Numbered from the stretch's first letter, positions 21,499 through 30,809 are shown. The stretch: 64,000 bases of DNA from an uncultured Spartobacteria bacterium (GCA_937960895.1 CALCJD010000061.1:22279-86278); one strand, 5' to 3'. Program-made: numbers and translations. The notes: generated by a model not told the origin, from the sequence alone.

Positions 21499-22287
21499 GT
21501 GGAAGTTTTCCTTCATACGATTGCGCTGGAACCGGCCCGCTGGACCCCGAAAAAGGTTTCCCAGAATCTTTCGGTCCTTCTGCCCCGGATCGCCGGGGCG
21601 GGATTCCGGACGGTGGAAGTTTTCGAGCCGCATCTGGGCGGGGAGGCCGGGTGGCCGGAAATTCGGAATCTGCTGCGGGAATGCGGACTGAAACCGGCCA
21701 TCCTGAGTTCCTATGTGAACCTGCTCACCCTGTCCGAGGAGGAACTGCCCCGGGCCGCCGACACCCTGGAAAAAACGCTGCGCTTCTTTGCGTTTTCCAA
21801 GGTGCGAATTTTTCCCGGTCCCCGGATCTCGCCGTCCGACGACGCGGCGGTGACGACGTTCACCCGCCGCCTCAGCTGGCTGGCCGGGCGGCTGGAGGGA
21901 ATGGAAATCCTTCTCGAGACGCATGACCTGTCCATCGCCGATGATCCGGACCGCATCGTCCGGGTGGTGCGCGACATCGGCGCCCCCCAGGTGGGATTGC
22001 TCTTTCAGCCGACCGTCTTCGACGGGAAGAGCGAGCTTTTGCAGTTTGCCCGCCAGAAGGAATTCGTCCGGCATGTCCATTTGCAGAACCGGGACTCCGC
22101 CATGCGGTTTGTTCCCTTGGCCGAGGGTGTCACCCCGTGGAAAGCCATCCTGCGCGACCTTCCCGCGGGCGTGAACGCCTCGCTGGAATTTGTTCCCGCC
22201 GGGATTTGCCCGGAAGAGCAGTTCGACCTCGAGGCCGTGCTGGCCCAGGTGAAATCGGAAGCTGCTTTCGTCAGGCAGGGCGTCTGA
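21499..22287 (+). CDS. Sugar phosphate isomerase/epimerase-like TIM-barrel protein
   Basis: About 262 residues if started at GTG 21499. Homology begins with VFLHTIALEPARW, and the TIM-barrel (AP endonuclease family 2-like) pattern follows: AGFRTVEVFEPHLG, ILLETHDL, PQVGLLFQP and HVHLQNRD with metal-ligand Glu, Asp and His, then LEFVPAG. The open frame reaches back to 21382, but that leader is not family-like. It is 79 bases upstream of the aldolase gene, with a separate promoter between, so it may or may not share the operon's task. Confidence 0.78.
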   Translation: MEVFLHTIALEPARWTPKKVSQNLSVLLPRIAGAGFRTVEVFEPHLGGEAGWPEIRNLLRECGLKPAILSSYVNLLTLSEEELPRAADTLEKTLRFFAFSKVRIFPGPRISPSDDAAVTTFTRRLSWLAGRLEGMEILLETHDLSIADDPDRIVRVVRDIGAPQVGLLFQPTVFDGKSELLQFARQKEFVRHVHLQNRDSAMRFVPLAEGVTPWKAILRDLPAGVNASLEFVPAGICPEEQFDLEAVLAQVKSEAAFVRQGV

Positions 22288-22312
22288 TCCGACGGATCCC
22301 GCGGCTCTTTCG

Positions 22313-22340
22313 TTGACAGAGATGATCGATTTAATATAAA
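22313..22340 (+). promoter_or_regulatory. Sigma-70-type promoter of the sugar cassette
   Basis: TTGACA (22313-22318) and TATAAA (22335-22340) are separated by 16 bases: a perfect -35 box and a strong -10 box in otherwise GC-rich DNA. The transcript would start about 20 bases before the aldolase ATG at 22367, leaving a short leader with no obvious ribosome-binding sequence. Confidence 0.8.
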
Positions 22341-22357
22341 ACAATCAAAATCGCTCA
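22323..22357. promoter_or_regulatory. Operator-like inverted repeat over the -10 region
   Basis: TGATCGATTT (22323-22332) and AAATCGCTCA (22348-22357) are inverted copies matching at nine of ten positions, centred just downstream of the -10 box. A repressor here would block transcription. The DeoR-family gene at 25969-26727 is the natural candidate. No second copy was seen at the deoR promoter side. Confidence 0.6.
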
Positions 22358-22366
22358 TCCGCTGTC

Positions 22367-23197
22367 ATGAAAGTCTTCCGCCTCAACCGACTGTTTAATG
22401 CCAGGTCCAACCGATGTTTCGATGTCGCCATCGATCACGGTTTTTTCAACGAGTACGGATTCCTGGCGGGCATTGAGGACATTCACGCGGCGATTACGAC
22501 GCTGGTGGAGGCGGGACCGGATGCGATCCAGTTGACGGTGGGGCAGGCGCCCATCCTGCAGTCGATTCCCGGACGCCGGAAACCGTCCCTGGTTCTCCGG
22601 ACCGACGTGGCCAATGTCTACGGGAAGGATCTTCCCCGGACGCTTTTCAGCCGGATGATCGAAAATCCGGTCGAGCAGGCGCTTCGCCTCGATGCGGCCT
22701 GCGTGGTGGTGAATCTTTTCCGCATCCCCGATCAGCCGGAGGTGTCCGATCAATGCATTCAGAACATTCTGAGAATCAAACCGGACTGTGACCGCTACGG
22801 CATGCCCCTGATGATTGAGCCGCTGGTGTTTCAGCCCAATGCGAAGGCCGGGGGGTACATGGTGGACGGGGATCCGGAGAAAATCCTGCCTCTGGTGCGG
22901 CAGGCGGTGGAATTGGGGGCGGACATCATCAAGGCGGATCCCACCGATGATGTGGGTGTGTACCACAGGGTGGTGCAGATTGCCGGGCGCATTCCCGTGC
23001 TCGTGCGCGGGGGCGGCAAGGCGCCGGATCGCGAGATCCTCGAGCGCACCGAGCGGTTGATCCAACAGGGGGCCGCGGGAATCGTGTACGGACGCAATGT
23101 CATCCAGCATGCGAATCCGGCCGGCATGACCCGCGCCCTGATGGCCATCGTGCATGATGGGGCGACGGCGGCCGACGCGGTGAAATTTCTGGCCTGA
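22367..23197 (+). CDS. DhnA-type class I aldolase (LacD/DeoC-like fold)
   Basis: A 276-residue TIM-barrel aldolase. FDVAIDHGFFN (about 18-28) is the conserved N-terminal strand, and GADIIKADPTDD carries the Schiff-base lysine (Lys189). VLVRGGGKAPD and GAAGIVYGRNVIQHANP form the phosphate-binding end of the barrel, as in DhnA fructose-bisphosphate aldolases and LsrF. It would cleave a phosphorylated ketose or deoxy sugar made by the kinase downstream. It is the first gene after the promoter at 22313, followed eight bases later by the Gfo/Idh/MocA gene. Confidence 0.87.
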   Translation: MKVFRLNRLFNARSNRCFDVAIDHGFFNEYGFLAGIEDIHAAITTLVEAGPDAIQLTVGQAPILQSIPGRRKPSLVLRTDVANVYGKDLPRTLFSRMIENPVEQALRLDAACVVVNLFRIPDQPEVSDQCIQNILRIKPDCDRYGMPLMIEPLVFQPNAKAGGYMVDGDPEKILPLVRQAVELGADIIKADPTDDVGVYHRVVQIAGRIPVLVRGGGKAPDREILERTERLIQQGAAGIVYGRNVIQHANPAGMTRALMAIVHDGATAADAVKFLA

Positions 23198-23204
23198 GCC
23201 CGCC

Positions 23205-24326
23205 ATGGAAACGGCCAGAATCGGAATCATTGGAGGCGGCCTGATGGGCCGCGAAGTGGCCGCTGCGCTCGGGCGCTGGTTTGTCCTCGACAACTTTCCC
23301 GTCCGCGCCGAACTGACCGCCGTCTGCGACCTTTCCGGGAAGGCGCGGGAATGGTTTCGGCAGATCCCCACGGTTCGATTGCTGACCGCGGACCATCACG
23401 AGCTCCTGGCCAGTGCGGACGTTGACGTCGTCTATGTCGCGGTGCCTCACAATCTGCACGAGGCGATCTATCTCGACGTGCTGAAAGCCGGAAAGGATCT
23501 CTTTGCGGAGAAGCCTTTTGGCATTGATCTGGCGGCGGCCAGGAGGATTGCCGCCGCCGCGGCGGAGTCCGGCCGCTTTGTGCGCTGCAGCTCCGAGTTT
23601 CCGTTCCTGCCCGGCGTCCAGCGGGCCTATGCCCTGGCCCGCGAAGGGCGGCTGGGCAGGCTGCTTGAAGTGCGCTCCGGATTTCACCACAGCAGCGACC
23701 TCGATCCGGCCAAGCCGGTCAATTGGAAACGCCAGGTGAAAACCTGCGGGGAGATCGGGGTGATGGGGGACCTGGGCATGCACACCGTGCATGTTCCGTT
23801 CCGTCTGGGATGGTTCCCCAAACGCGTTTACGCCCAGCTCCAGAAGGTCTATCACGAACGCCCCGATGGAAAGGGAGGCATGGTGCCCTGCGACACGTGG
23901 GACAATGCGCTTTTGCACACCGAATTCGAGTTCGGGGGCGGCGAGGTGCCGATGCGTTTTGAGATGAAACGCCTCGCGCCAGGGGAAACCAACACGTGGT
24001 TCCTGGAGATCCTCGGAACCGACGGCGGTGTCAAATACAGCACCAAGGAACCCAAGACCCTCTGGACGTTCCGGCGCGGCGGGGAGCAGGTCTGGCAGCG
24101 CACGGATCTCGGATTTCACGGGCCGTTTCCCACCATCACCGGAGCCATTTTCGAACCCGGGTTTCCCGACTGTTTCCTGCAAATGTGGGCTTCCTACCTG
24201 GCGGAACGGGCCGGCCGGCTGGACGGACGCTTCGGCTGTGTCACCCCCGGGGAGGCGGTCCGCAGTCACGAGCTTTTTGCCGCCGCCCTGGCCTCCCACC
24301 GGTCGAAAAGCGCGGTCGCCCTTTGA
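23205..24326 (+). CDS. Gfo/Idh/MocA-family oxidoreductase
   Basis: A 373-residue NAD(P)-dependent sugar or cyclitol dehydrogenase. The Rossmann start is IGIIGGGLMGREVAAALG. YVAVPHNLHEAIYLDVL and the EKPFGID motif hold the active-site lysine. The C-terminal beta-sheet domain includes GDLGMHTVHVPFR (the His region). It begins seven bases after the aldolase gene and precedes the lyxose-isomerase-like gene by 37 bases. Substrate not defined. Confidence 0.9.
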   Translation: METARIGIIGGGLMGREVAAALGRWFVLDNFPVRAELTAVCDLSGKAREWFRQIPTVRLLTADHHELLASADVDVVYVAVPHNLHEAIYLDVLKAGKDLFAEKPFGIDLAAARRIAAAAAESGRFVRCSSEFPFLPGVQRAYALAREGRLGRLLEVRSGFHHSSDLDPAKPVNWKRQVKTCGEIGVMGDLGMHTVHVPFRLGWFPKRVYAQLQKVYHERPDGKGGMVPCDTWDNALLHTEFEFGGGEVPMRFEMKRLAPGETNTWFLEILGTDGGVKYSTKEPKTLWTFRRGGEQVWQRTDLGFHGPFPTITGAIFEPGFPDCFLQMWASYLAERAGRLDGRFGCVTPGEAVRSHELFAAALASHRSKSAVAL

Positions 24327-24363
24327 ATCGATTGTCGTTCAGCCAAAAAATTCTCCCGCCCCC

Positions 24364-24939
24364 ATGAAACGCAGCGAAATCAATTTTCTCATCCGGTCCG
24401 CCACCGAATGCTTTGAAAAAAATGGCTGGGCGCTTCCGCCCCGTCCCCGTTGGGATCTGACGGATTTCGGACTGGGTGACTGGAAAAAATACGGTCTCGT
24501 CCTCGTGAATCTCGCCGAGGAACCGGAGTATTGCGAGAAGCTGATGTATGCCCGGCAGGGCATGACCACGCCGGCGCACGCCCATCGAAAAAAGAAGGAG
24601 GACATCATCTGCCGGTCCGGCCGTCTGGCGGTGAAGGTCTGGGCGGAACATCCCGACACCGCCGCCGGAAAACCGACCCGGGTGCCGCTCAATCATGAGG
24701 AGCACACGGTGGCCTCCGGAAGCCTCATCGAATTGCCGGCGGGATGGCGGGTGACATTGACGCCGGGGGTTTATCACGAATTCTGGCCGCTCTCCTCCGA
24801 GTGCATCATTGGCGAGGTCTCCACCGCCAACGACGACCTTCACGACAATTTCTTCGTGAATGAGCGGGTCGGCCGGTTCCCGGGTATCGAGGAGGACGAA
24901 CCGGCTCTGGTTCGCCTGGTGAGCGAGGCCGCGTCATGA
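24364..24939 (+). CDS. D-lyxose/D-mannose isomerase-like cupin enzyme
   Basis: A 191-residue cupin of the D-lyxose isomerase type. Metal ligands are His72 and His74 (PAHAHRKKKED), Glu79 and His138 (GVYHEFWP). It would interconvert an aldose and ketose such as lyxose/xylulose. The family length of about 190-230 residues fits. It ends overlapping the kinase by four bases (ATGA), so the isomerase and kinase are translationally coupled, as expected for sequential steps. Confidence 0.85.
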   Translation: MKRSEINFLIRSATECFEKNGWALPPRPRWDLTDFGLGDWKKYGLVLVNLAEEPEYCEKLMYARQGMTTPAHAHRKKKEDIICRSGRLAVKVWAEHPDTAAGKPTRVPLNHEEHTVASGSLIELPAGWRVTLTPGVYHEFWPLSSECIIGEVSTANDDLHDNFFVNERVGRFPGIEEDEPALVRLVSEAAS

Positions 24940-25958
24940 ACACCGCGGGCCTCATCGGTGCCGGCAACTGGATCGTCGATACGACCAAGATGATCGACGT
25001 CTATCCTTCGCAGGACACCCTCGCCAACATTTCGTCGGAGGAAAAAAACAACGGCGGCGGCGCCTTCAATCTGCTGGTGAACCTGGCGAAGCTGGGGGCG
25101 CCCTTCCCCCTGCATGGCCTGGGTTTGATCGGAAACGACGCGGAAGGCGACTGGATCGTCGGGCAATGTTCCCAACTCGGGATTTCGACCGCGTTGCTGG
25201 CGCGTCATGATTCCGCCCCCACGTCGTACACCGATGTGATGACGGTCCGCTCGACGGGCCGCCGCACGTTCTTTCACCAGCGAGGCGCGAACAGTTTTCT
25301 TTCTCCCGGGCATTTTCCCTGGTCCCGGATGCACGGACGTCTTTTTTATCTGGGATATCTTCTTCTGCTCGATGCCCTGGACGCCCCGGACCGCGTCCAT
25401 GGCACGGTTGCGGCGGGGGTTCTGAAGGAGGCCGGCCGGAGGGGATTTTTCCGCGTGGTTGATCTGGTGAGCGTGGAACGGCCCGACTACGGCGCGGTGA
25501 TCAATCCTTCGCTGCCCGAAATTGATCTGTTGATCTGCAATGAACTGGAGGCCTCCCGTGTCAGCGGCGTGGCCGTGCGGGGTGAGGCGGCAAATTTTCT
25601 TCCCGAAGGGTTGCGTGATGCCGCGGCGGTCCTGCTGCAACGGGGTGTGCGCCAGTGGGTCGTCATCCACCTGCCGGAAGGGGCCTATGCGCGTTCGGCG
25701 GCGGGAGAGGAGGTCTGGCAGGGACGGGTGAATCTGCCCGCGGATTGGATCGTCGGGGCCGCCGGCGCCGGGGACGCGTTTGCCGCGGGCCTGTTGTTTG
25801 GATTCCACGAGGGGAGGCCCATGCAGGAAAACCTGGTGCGGGGTGTCTGTGCGGCGGCCGCCTGTCTGCGTCATGCGACCACCTCGGGCGGCATCCTGCC
25901 CCTGGAGGAATGCCTGGCTCTGGGCGCCCGGCAGGGATTTGCCCGGTTTCCCCGGTAG
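24936..25958 (+). CDS. PfkB/ribokinase-family carbohydrate kinase
   Basis: A 340-residue sugar kinase. The N-terminal GAGNWIVDT and NNGGGAFNLLVNLAKLG substrate-binding block is present. GAAGAGDAFAAGLLFG holds the anion hole and catalytic Asp near the C-terminus. It follows the isomerase with a four-base overlap and would phosphorylate the ketose before aldol cleavage. Substrate not determined. It ends ten bases before the convergent deoR gene. Confidence 0.92.
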   Translation: MNTAGLIGAGNWIVDTTKMIDVYPSQDTLANISSEEKNNGGGAFNLLVNLAKLGAPFPLHGLGLIGNDAEGDWIVGQCSQLGISTALLARHDSAPTSYTDVMTVRSTGRRTFFHQRGANSFLSPGHFPWSRMHGRLFYLGYLLLLDALDAPDRVHGTVAAGVLKEAGRRGFFRVVDLVSVERPDYGAVINPSLPEIDLLICNELEASRVSGVAVRGEAANFLPEGLRDAAAVLLQRGVRQWVVIHLPEGAYARSAAGEEVWQGRVNLPADWIVGAAGAGDAFAAGLLFGFHEGRPMQENLVRGVCAAAACLRHATTSGGILPLEECLALGARQGFARFPR

Positions 25959-25968
25959 CGGCGGCGAA

Positions 25969-26727
25969 TCAGTTTTCCGAAGGGGCGTGCAGTTTCACCC
26001 CGGCGCGCCGCACTGCCCGGGCATCCTCCGGAATCCGCTCCGTCACCCAGTCGTCAAATCCGCCCCAGTCCGAGAACAGCACGGTGCTGGACTGCCGCCA
26101 CTTGCTGGAGTCGGCCAGCAGAACCTTGCGCCGGGTGCCGCGCAGGATGGCCCGTTTCATTTCCGCCTCGGAAAGTTCGGTGGTCGAACATCCCTCCTCC
26201 GTCAGTCCGGACGCCCCGACCAGGGCCATGTCGGTGCGGATCAATTCCAGACTGCCAAGCGCCGCTCCGCCCACGAGCGCTCCGCTGACCCGGCGCAATT
26301 CCCCGCCCGGACAGAGGACTTTCGCGCGTCCCTGCAGGGAGAGCCCAATGAGGGCCACGGAATGGGTCACCAGGGTGAGATCGGGCCGTCCGAGAAGAAG
26401 CCGTCCGGCCTCGAGGCAGGTGGAGCCGGCGTCCACAAAAACAATGGATCCCTCGGGAACAAGCGCGGCGGCCGCGGACGCGATGGCCTTCTTGGCCCGG
26501 CTGTGGCGGAGAACCTTTTCGTCGAAGGAAATCTCCGAGCGCACATAGGCCGGATCCAGCACTCCGCCGTGAACGCGCAGGATGTCGCCCGATTTCTCGA
26601 GGTCCGTCAGATCCCGCCGCAGCGTGGCCGGGGAGACGTTCACCAGTTTCTGAAGCTCGGCGAAATTCAGTTTCCGATGCTCCCTCACGATGCGGCGGAT
26701 CGTGTTGTGTCGTTCGTGGGCAAACAT
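25969..26727 (-). CDS. DeoR/GlpR-family transcriptional regulator
   Basis: A 252-residue regulator. The N-terminal winged helix is VNVSPATLRRDLTDLEKSGDI, with LRVHGG, the DeoR signature. The C-terminal sugar-phosphate sensor domain has GSIVFVDAGSTC and LVGGAALGSLELIRTD. Encoded tail-to-tail with the kinase, it most likely controls the cassette in response to a phosphorylated intermediate. The dyad at 22323-22357 is the candidate site. The start at 26727 is the ATG that begins MFAHERHNTI. Confidence 0.92.
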   Translation of the reverse strand: MFAHERHNTIRRIVREHRKLNFAELQKLVNVSPATLRRDLTDLEKSGDILRVHGGVLDPAYVRSEISFDEKVLRHSRAKKAIASAAAALVPEGSIVFVDAGSTCLEAGRLLLGRPDLTLVTHSVALIGLSLQGRAKVLCPGGELRRVSGALVGGAALGSLELIRTDMALVGASGLTEEGCSTTELSEAEMKRAILRGTRRKVLLADSSKWRQSSTVLFSDWGGFDDWVTERIPEDARAVRRAGVKLHAPSEN

Positions 26728-27042
26728 GCGGCCTCAGCGTAGTCGAGACCGCCCCGCAAGCGAAGTGCTTTCCGTGGGGGCGGAGGGGGAAGCAATCCGA
26801 CTTGCGGAGTTGTTTTGGAGGTTGGATGGAGCCATATTCTGACCAATGGCGCCGCTTTCCAACAGCCGCCACTCCCAGGCGGAAAAGGATCGCCGGATCC
26901 GCAGCCGGCCGAGGGATGCCGTTTGGCCCCCGCGGGGATCGTCTGGCGGGGAGGGGAGCATCGGGGGCCCCGACCGGTCCGACGACACGAATCCCGGCGG
27001 GTTTCTCCGACCGGGCGAATCCGGGGAGAATCCCCCTGTCCC
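26728..27042. other. Divergent intergenic region, deoR / histidine kinase
   Basis: 315 bases with no supported gene. It must hold the promoters of deoR and of the hybrid kinase. No confident -35/-10 pair, dyad or hairpin was found. An ORF extending back from the kinase is not believed because the transmembrane domain starts at 27043. Confidence 0.5.
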
Positions 27043-29379
27043 ATGAAGACGCCGGAAGCCCAGCGGTTGGAGGAGGAAAATTTTCTGTCGGCCCGGGAGG
27101 CCATCTGTCGACACACCGACGGGCTCTTTGCCTGGTTGATGGGGATCCAGTGGATTCTGGGGGTGGTCCTGTCGTTGTGGCTGTCTCCCGAACCCGGTAA
27201 GGGGGAACCCGGTGTTGTTTCCCCCCAGATCGGGGCGGCGGTTTTTCTTGGCGGGGCGATGACTCTCCTTCCGATTTTACTGGCCTGGCGGTATCCCGGC
27301 GGAGCGGTGACCCGCCATGTCTTCGCGGCGGTGCAGATGCTTTATTGCGGCCTGCTCATTCATCTCACCGGCGGACGCATCGAGACGCATTTTCACATCT
27401 TCGCTTCGCTGGCTTTTCTGGCCTTTTACCGGGATGGATGGGTGTTGTTCACGGCGTCCGTCGTGGCCCTGGGAGACCATTTTTTGCGGGGGCTCCTCTG
27501 GCCGGAATCCCTCTACGGAAGCGTTTCCGTTCCTCTGTGGCGAAGTTTCGAGCACATCGCATGGATTCTCTTCGAGGATGCCTTTTTGATTGTGGCCATC
27601 CGCCTGAGTCTGAGGGAGATGCGCCGGGTGGCGAGCCGGGAAGCGGAGCTGGAAATTCTCAACGCGGAAATCAAAAACAAGGTGCGGGAACGCACCAGAC
27701 AGCTTGCCGACAGCAAGGAACGGCTGCGTCAGCTCGCCGACAGCAGTCCGGACGTCTTTTGGTTCATGGACCTTGATCCCCAACGTGTCCGCTACGTCAG
27801 CCCTTCGGTGACGCAGTTGTGGGGCATGACCCGGGAGGAGCTCTACCGCGATTCCCGGATCTGGGAGAAATGCGTCCATCCCGATGATCGCGCCAGGGTT
27901 CGTCGGACCTTTGCGAAGGCGATCCGTTCCCGCGCGTCCAGCCTGGAATGTGATTACCGCATTGTGCTGGCGGATGGGAGCGTGCGCTGGGTGCAATTCC
28001 GCGGCAGCATCATCCGGGACGACACCGGTCGGGCCGTGCGTCTGGGAGGGCTGGCCCGGGATGTCACCGAGGAGCGCGGCAGGGAGGCCGAACTGCGCAG
28101 CGCCCTTGAGCGGCAGACCCAGCTGACCGAACAGGCCCTGGCCGGGGAGCGGGCCAAGCGGGAATTCCTGGCCGCCATAAGTCATGAGATCCGGACGCCC
28201 CTCGGGGGAATGCTGGGATTTGCCGAGGCCACCCTGGACCTGAAGGGGCTGCCCGAACAGGCGGTGGAATATCTGCAAATGATCAAGGACGGCGGACGGG
28301 CGTTGATGCGGATCATTGACGACATCCTTGATTTCAGCCGCATGGGAGCCGGCCGGCTGAGGATTGAAAAGGCCCCGTTTTCTCCGTCCCGCCTCCTCGA
28401 GGAGGTGCGCGCGCTCTTTTCCCATCAGGCGCGCACGAAGGGAATTTCCCTGATCGTCGAGGTGGCCCACAGTCTTCCGGACGCGGTCCTGGGGGATTCG
28501 GGACGGATCCGCCAGATCCTTCTCAATCTCGTGGGCAATGCCTTGAAGTTTACGCCTTCGGGATTTGTTGAAATCGAAGCCCGTGCGGTGCGGAATGGCT
28601 CCGGTGCCGGTCGTTTGGAGTTTGTGGTCGAGGATACCGGACCGGGCGTCCCTCCGGACCTTCTGACGGTGATTTTTGAACCCTTCACCCAGGCGGATTT
28701 TTCCAACTCCCGGGAATACGGCGGGGTGGGTCTCGGGCTGGCCATTTCCCGGAAGCTGGCCGAACTCATGGACGGTGACCTGCACGCGGAAAACCTCGAG
28801 TCGGGCGCGCGATTTGTCCTGTCCCTTCCCCTGGAGGTCGCGGAGCCTTTGGAGGAGGGGGCGGAATTTTCCCCGGAGGACGGGGCTCCGCTCCCCGGCG
28901 GGAAAATCCTGATCGTGGAGGATGACAGAATCAATCGGGCACTGCTTCTCAACATGCTGCGGCACACCGGCTGTGACGTCGGGGTGGCGACCAACGGGCA
29001 GGAGGCCATTGATCTCTTCACGAAAATGCACCCCGACTGCGTCATCATGGATGTCCAGATGCCGGTGGTCGATGGAATCGAGGCGACGCTAAAACTGAGG
29101 GAAATCGAGAGGGCGGAGGGACGTCCTCCCTGCTACATCGTGGCGCTCACGGCCGACATCATGCCGGAAAACCGGCGGAACTGCCTGGACGCCGGCATGG
29201 ATGGCTACCTGAACAAACCGGTCAGGAAGGCCGAACTGATCGCCGTTCTCGGTGCGGCGGGAAAAGCGCGGGCCGCGCGCTGTTCCTCTCCGCCGATCCG
29301 GACCGAAGGGGTTTCCGACCGTCCGCTTCGGACGTCTGGTCGGACGGACAAGACGTCCGCATGCAAGTTTCGGCCCTGA
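27043..29379 (+). CDS. Hybrid sensor histidine kinase with PAS and receiver domains
   Basis: A 778-residue membrane sensor. Residues about 25-190 are five or six membrane spans with TGGRIETHFHIFASLAFLAF, a sensor module known from other kinases and cyclases. A PAS domain follows (about 225-350, SSPDVFWFMDLDPQRVRYVS). HisKA has SHEIRTPL with His381 as the phosphorylation site. The HATPase has NALKFTP and GGVGLGLAIS, and the receiver domain has Asp670 (VIMDVQMP) with the late ALTAD and Lys. GGGGAGAA lies 13 bases before ATG 27043. The signal and output partner are unknown. Confidence 0.93.
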   Translation: MKTPEAQRLEEENFLSAREAICRHTDGLFAWLMGIQWILGVVLSLWLSPEPGKGEPGVVSPQIGAAVFLGGAMTLLPILLAWRYPGGAVTRHVFAAVQMLYCGLLIHLTGGRIETHFHIFASLAFLAFYRDGWVLFTASVVALGDHFLRGLLWPESLYGSVSVPLWRSFEHIAWILFEDAFLIVAIRLSLREMRRVASREAELEILNAEIKNKVRERTRQLADSKERLRQLADSSPDVFWFMDLDPQRVRYVSPSVTQLWGMTREELYRDSRIWEKCVHPDDRARVRRTFAKAIRSRASSLECDYRIVLADGSVRWVQFRGSIIRDDTGRAVRLGGLARDVTEERGREAELRSALERQTQLTEQALAGERAKREFLAAISHEIRTPLGGMLGFAEATLDLKGLPEQAVEYLQMIKDGGRALMRIIDDILDFSRMGAGRLRIEKAPFSPSRLLEEVRALFSHQARTKGISLIVEVAHSLPDAVLGDSGRIRQILLNLVGNALKFTPSGFVEIEARAVRNGSGAGRLEFVVEDTGPGVPPDLLTVIFEPFTQADFSNSREYGGVGLGLAISRKLAELMDGDLHAENLESGARFVLSLPLEVAEPLEEGAEFSPEDGAPLPGGKILIVEDDRINRALLLNMLRHTGCDVGVATNGQEAIDLFTKMHPDCVIMDVQMPVVDGIEATLKLREIERAEGRPPCYIVALTADIMPENRRNCLDAGMDGYLNKPVRKAELIAVLGAAGKARAARCSSPPIRTEGVSDRPLRTSGRTDKTSACKFRP

Positions 29380-29435
29380 GGCGTTAGGGAACGGCCGCGG
29401 AGGGGAGGACGGTCAGCACGCGCGCCGGGTTCCCG

Positions 29436-30752
29436 TCATTTCAATCCCGCCTTGATCATGCGGTGGCGCAGTGTGTCGTAGATCGGCTCGCCGCGCACCA
29501 GGGAGGACGTGAGCATGGCCCCGAAGCAGGCGACGAGCATCGGAACCATGAGCGTGTCCGTGGCGGTCATTTCGGAAATGAGAATGATTCCCGTCAGCGG
29601 AGCCCGCACCACACCGGTGAAAAAGGAGGTCATGCCGACGACGGCAAAGGCGACAACCGACAGCGGCGTTTCGACGATGCCCAACGAATTGAACAGGATG
29701 GCGAAAATGGCACCGAGGGTTGCCCCCACCAGAAGCAGGGGCGAAAACAGTCCGCCCGGCGTGCCCGCGGAGTAGCTGATCGGGCCAAGAAACCAGCGCA
29801 CGACCAGAATCAACAACAGGGAGCCGAGGGGAACCCCGCCGTCGAGAATCTGCTGGGAGACGGGATCCCCGCCTCCCACGAGATGGGGCAGGAACCAGCC
29901 CACGATGCCCACGAGGAAACCCACCGCGGCCGCCCGCATCTCGGCGGGCCAAGCCCGGAGTTTTTCCATCCCATCCAGCCCCAGGATGACGAGCCTGTTG
30001 TAGGCGACGCCGAGAAGGCCGATGGCCGCCCCCGCGATGGCGTGGAAAATGAGATCCACCGTCCCGCCGGGAAGGACCGGCTTTACTGAAAAATCGGGGG
30101 CCGAGCCCAGAATGAGGCGCGCGACCGTGATGGCCGTGGCGGTTCCCAAGATCGTCACAACGGTCAGCCGGAGGCGAAAGGCCCGCGCAACTTCCTCGAA
30201 GACAAACATCGCTCCGCCGACCGGTGCATTGAAGGCGACGGCCAGACCCGCTCCGCCCAGCGCAGCCTGCAAATCGGTCAGGCATTCCTTGGTGGTGCGA
30301 AACCACCGCGCCAGTGAGGCGCCGAGTGTGGCGCCCATCTGGATGGTCGGACCCTCCCGTCCCAGCGCCAGTCCCGCGCCGAGACTCAGAAGGCCTCCGA
30401 GAAATTTGATCGGCACCACAACCAGCGGTGCCGGTTCGGCTTCCTTGCGCATGATGCCTTCCACGTGCTGGACGCCGGATCCCGCGGCGATCGGGTGCCG
30501 GCGCACGAGCAGCCGCGCCAGTCCCGCGCCGAGGGTGGCCATCAGGATGGGGAGGAGGATGCCCGCCCAGCCGAGGGATCGGGCCCACGCGGTGAAGGCT
30601 TCCCGATGGGCGTCCATCCAGCTCAAACCGGCCCGAAATGCCGCCCCGACCACGCCGATCGCCATTCCTCCCAAAAGCGCGACCACACAGGCGCGGAGAA
30701 GTCCGGGGACCTGATCGGCGAATTCGCCGGTTTCTTGCTGGGAATTTTTCAT
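29436..30752 (-). CDS. ClC-family chloride/proton antiporter
   Basis: A 438-residue membrane protein with about 10-12 spans. The three ion-pathway motifs are present: GSGVQHVEG, GREGPTIQMG with the gating glutamate, and GTPGGLFSP. FVFEEVARAF keeps the internal glutamate that relays protons in exchanger-type ClCs, so it is probably a Cl-/H+ exchanger and not a channel. The start is ATG 30752 (MKNSQQET). It stands alone, convergent with the hybrid kinase. Confidence 0.93.
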   Translation of the reverse strand: MKNSQQETGEFADQVPGLLRACVVALLGGMAIGVVGAAFRAGLSWMDAHREAFTAWARSLGWAGILLPILMATLGAGLARLLVRRHPIAAGSGVQHVEGIMRKEAEPAPLVVVPIKFLGGLLSLGAGLALGREGPTIQMGATLGASLARWFRTTKECLTDLQAALGGAGLAVAFNAPVGGAMFVFEEVARAFRLRLTVVTILGTATAITVARLILGSAPDFSVKPVLPGGTVDLIFHAIAGAAIGLLGVAYNRLVILGLDGMEKLRAWPAEMRAAAVGFLVGIVGWFLPHLVGGGDPVSQQILDGGVPLGSLLLILVVRWFLGPISYSAGTPGGLFSPLLLVGATLGAIFAILFNSLGIVETPLSVVAFAVVGMTSFFTGVVRAPLTGIILISEMTATDTLMVPMLVACFGAMLTSSLVRGEPIYDTLRHRMIKAGLK

Positions 30753-30809
30753 TTGGAATCGGAAGCCCGACGGAAAGGCCGAAAGGAAACCATTGGGCCG
30801 CGCTCGAGC

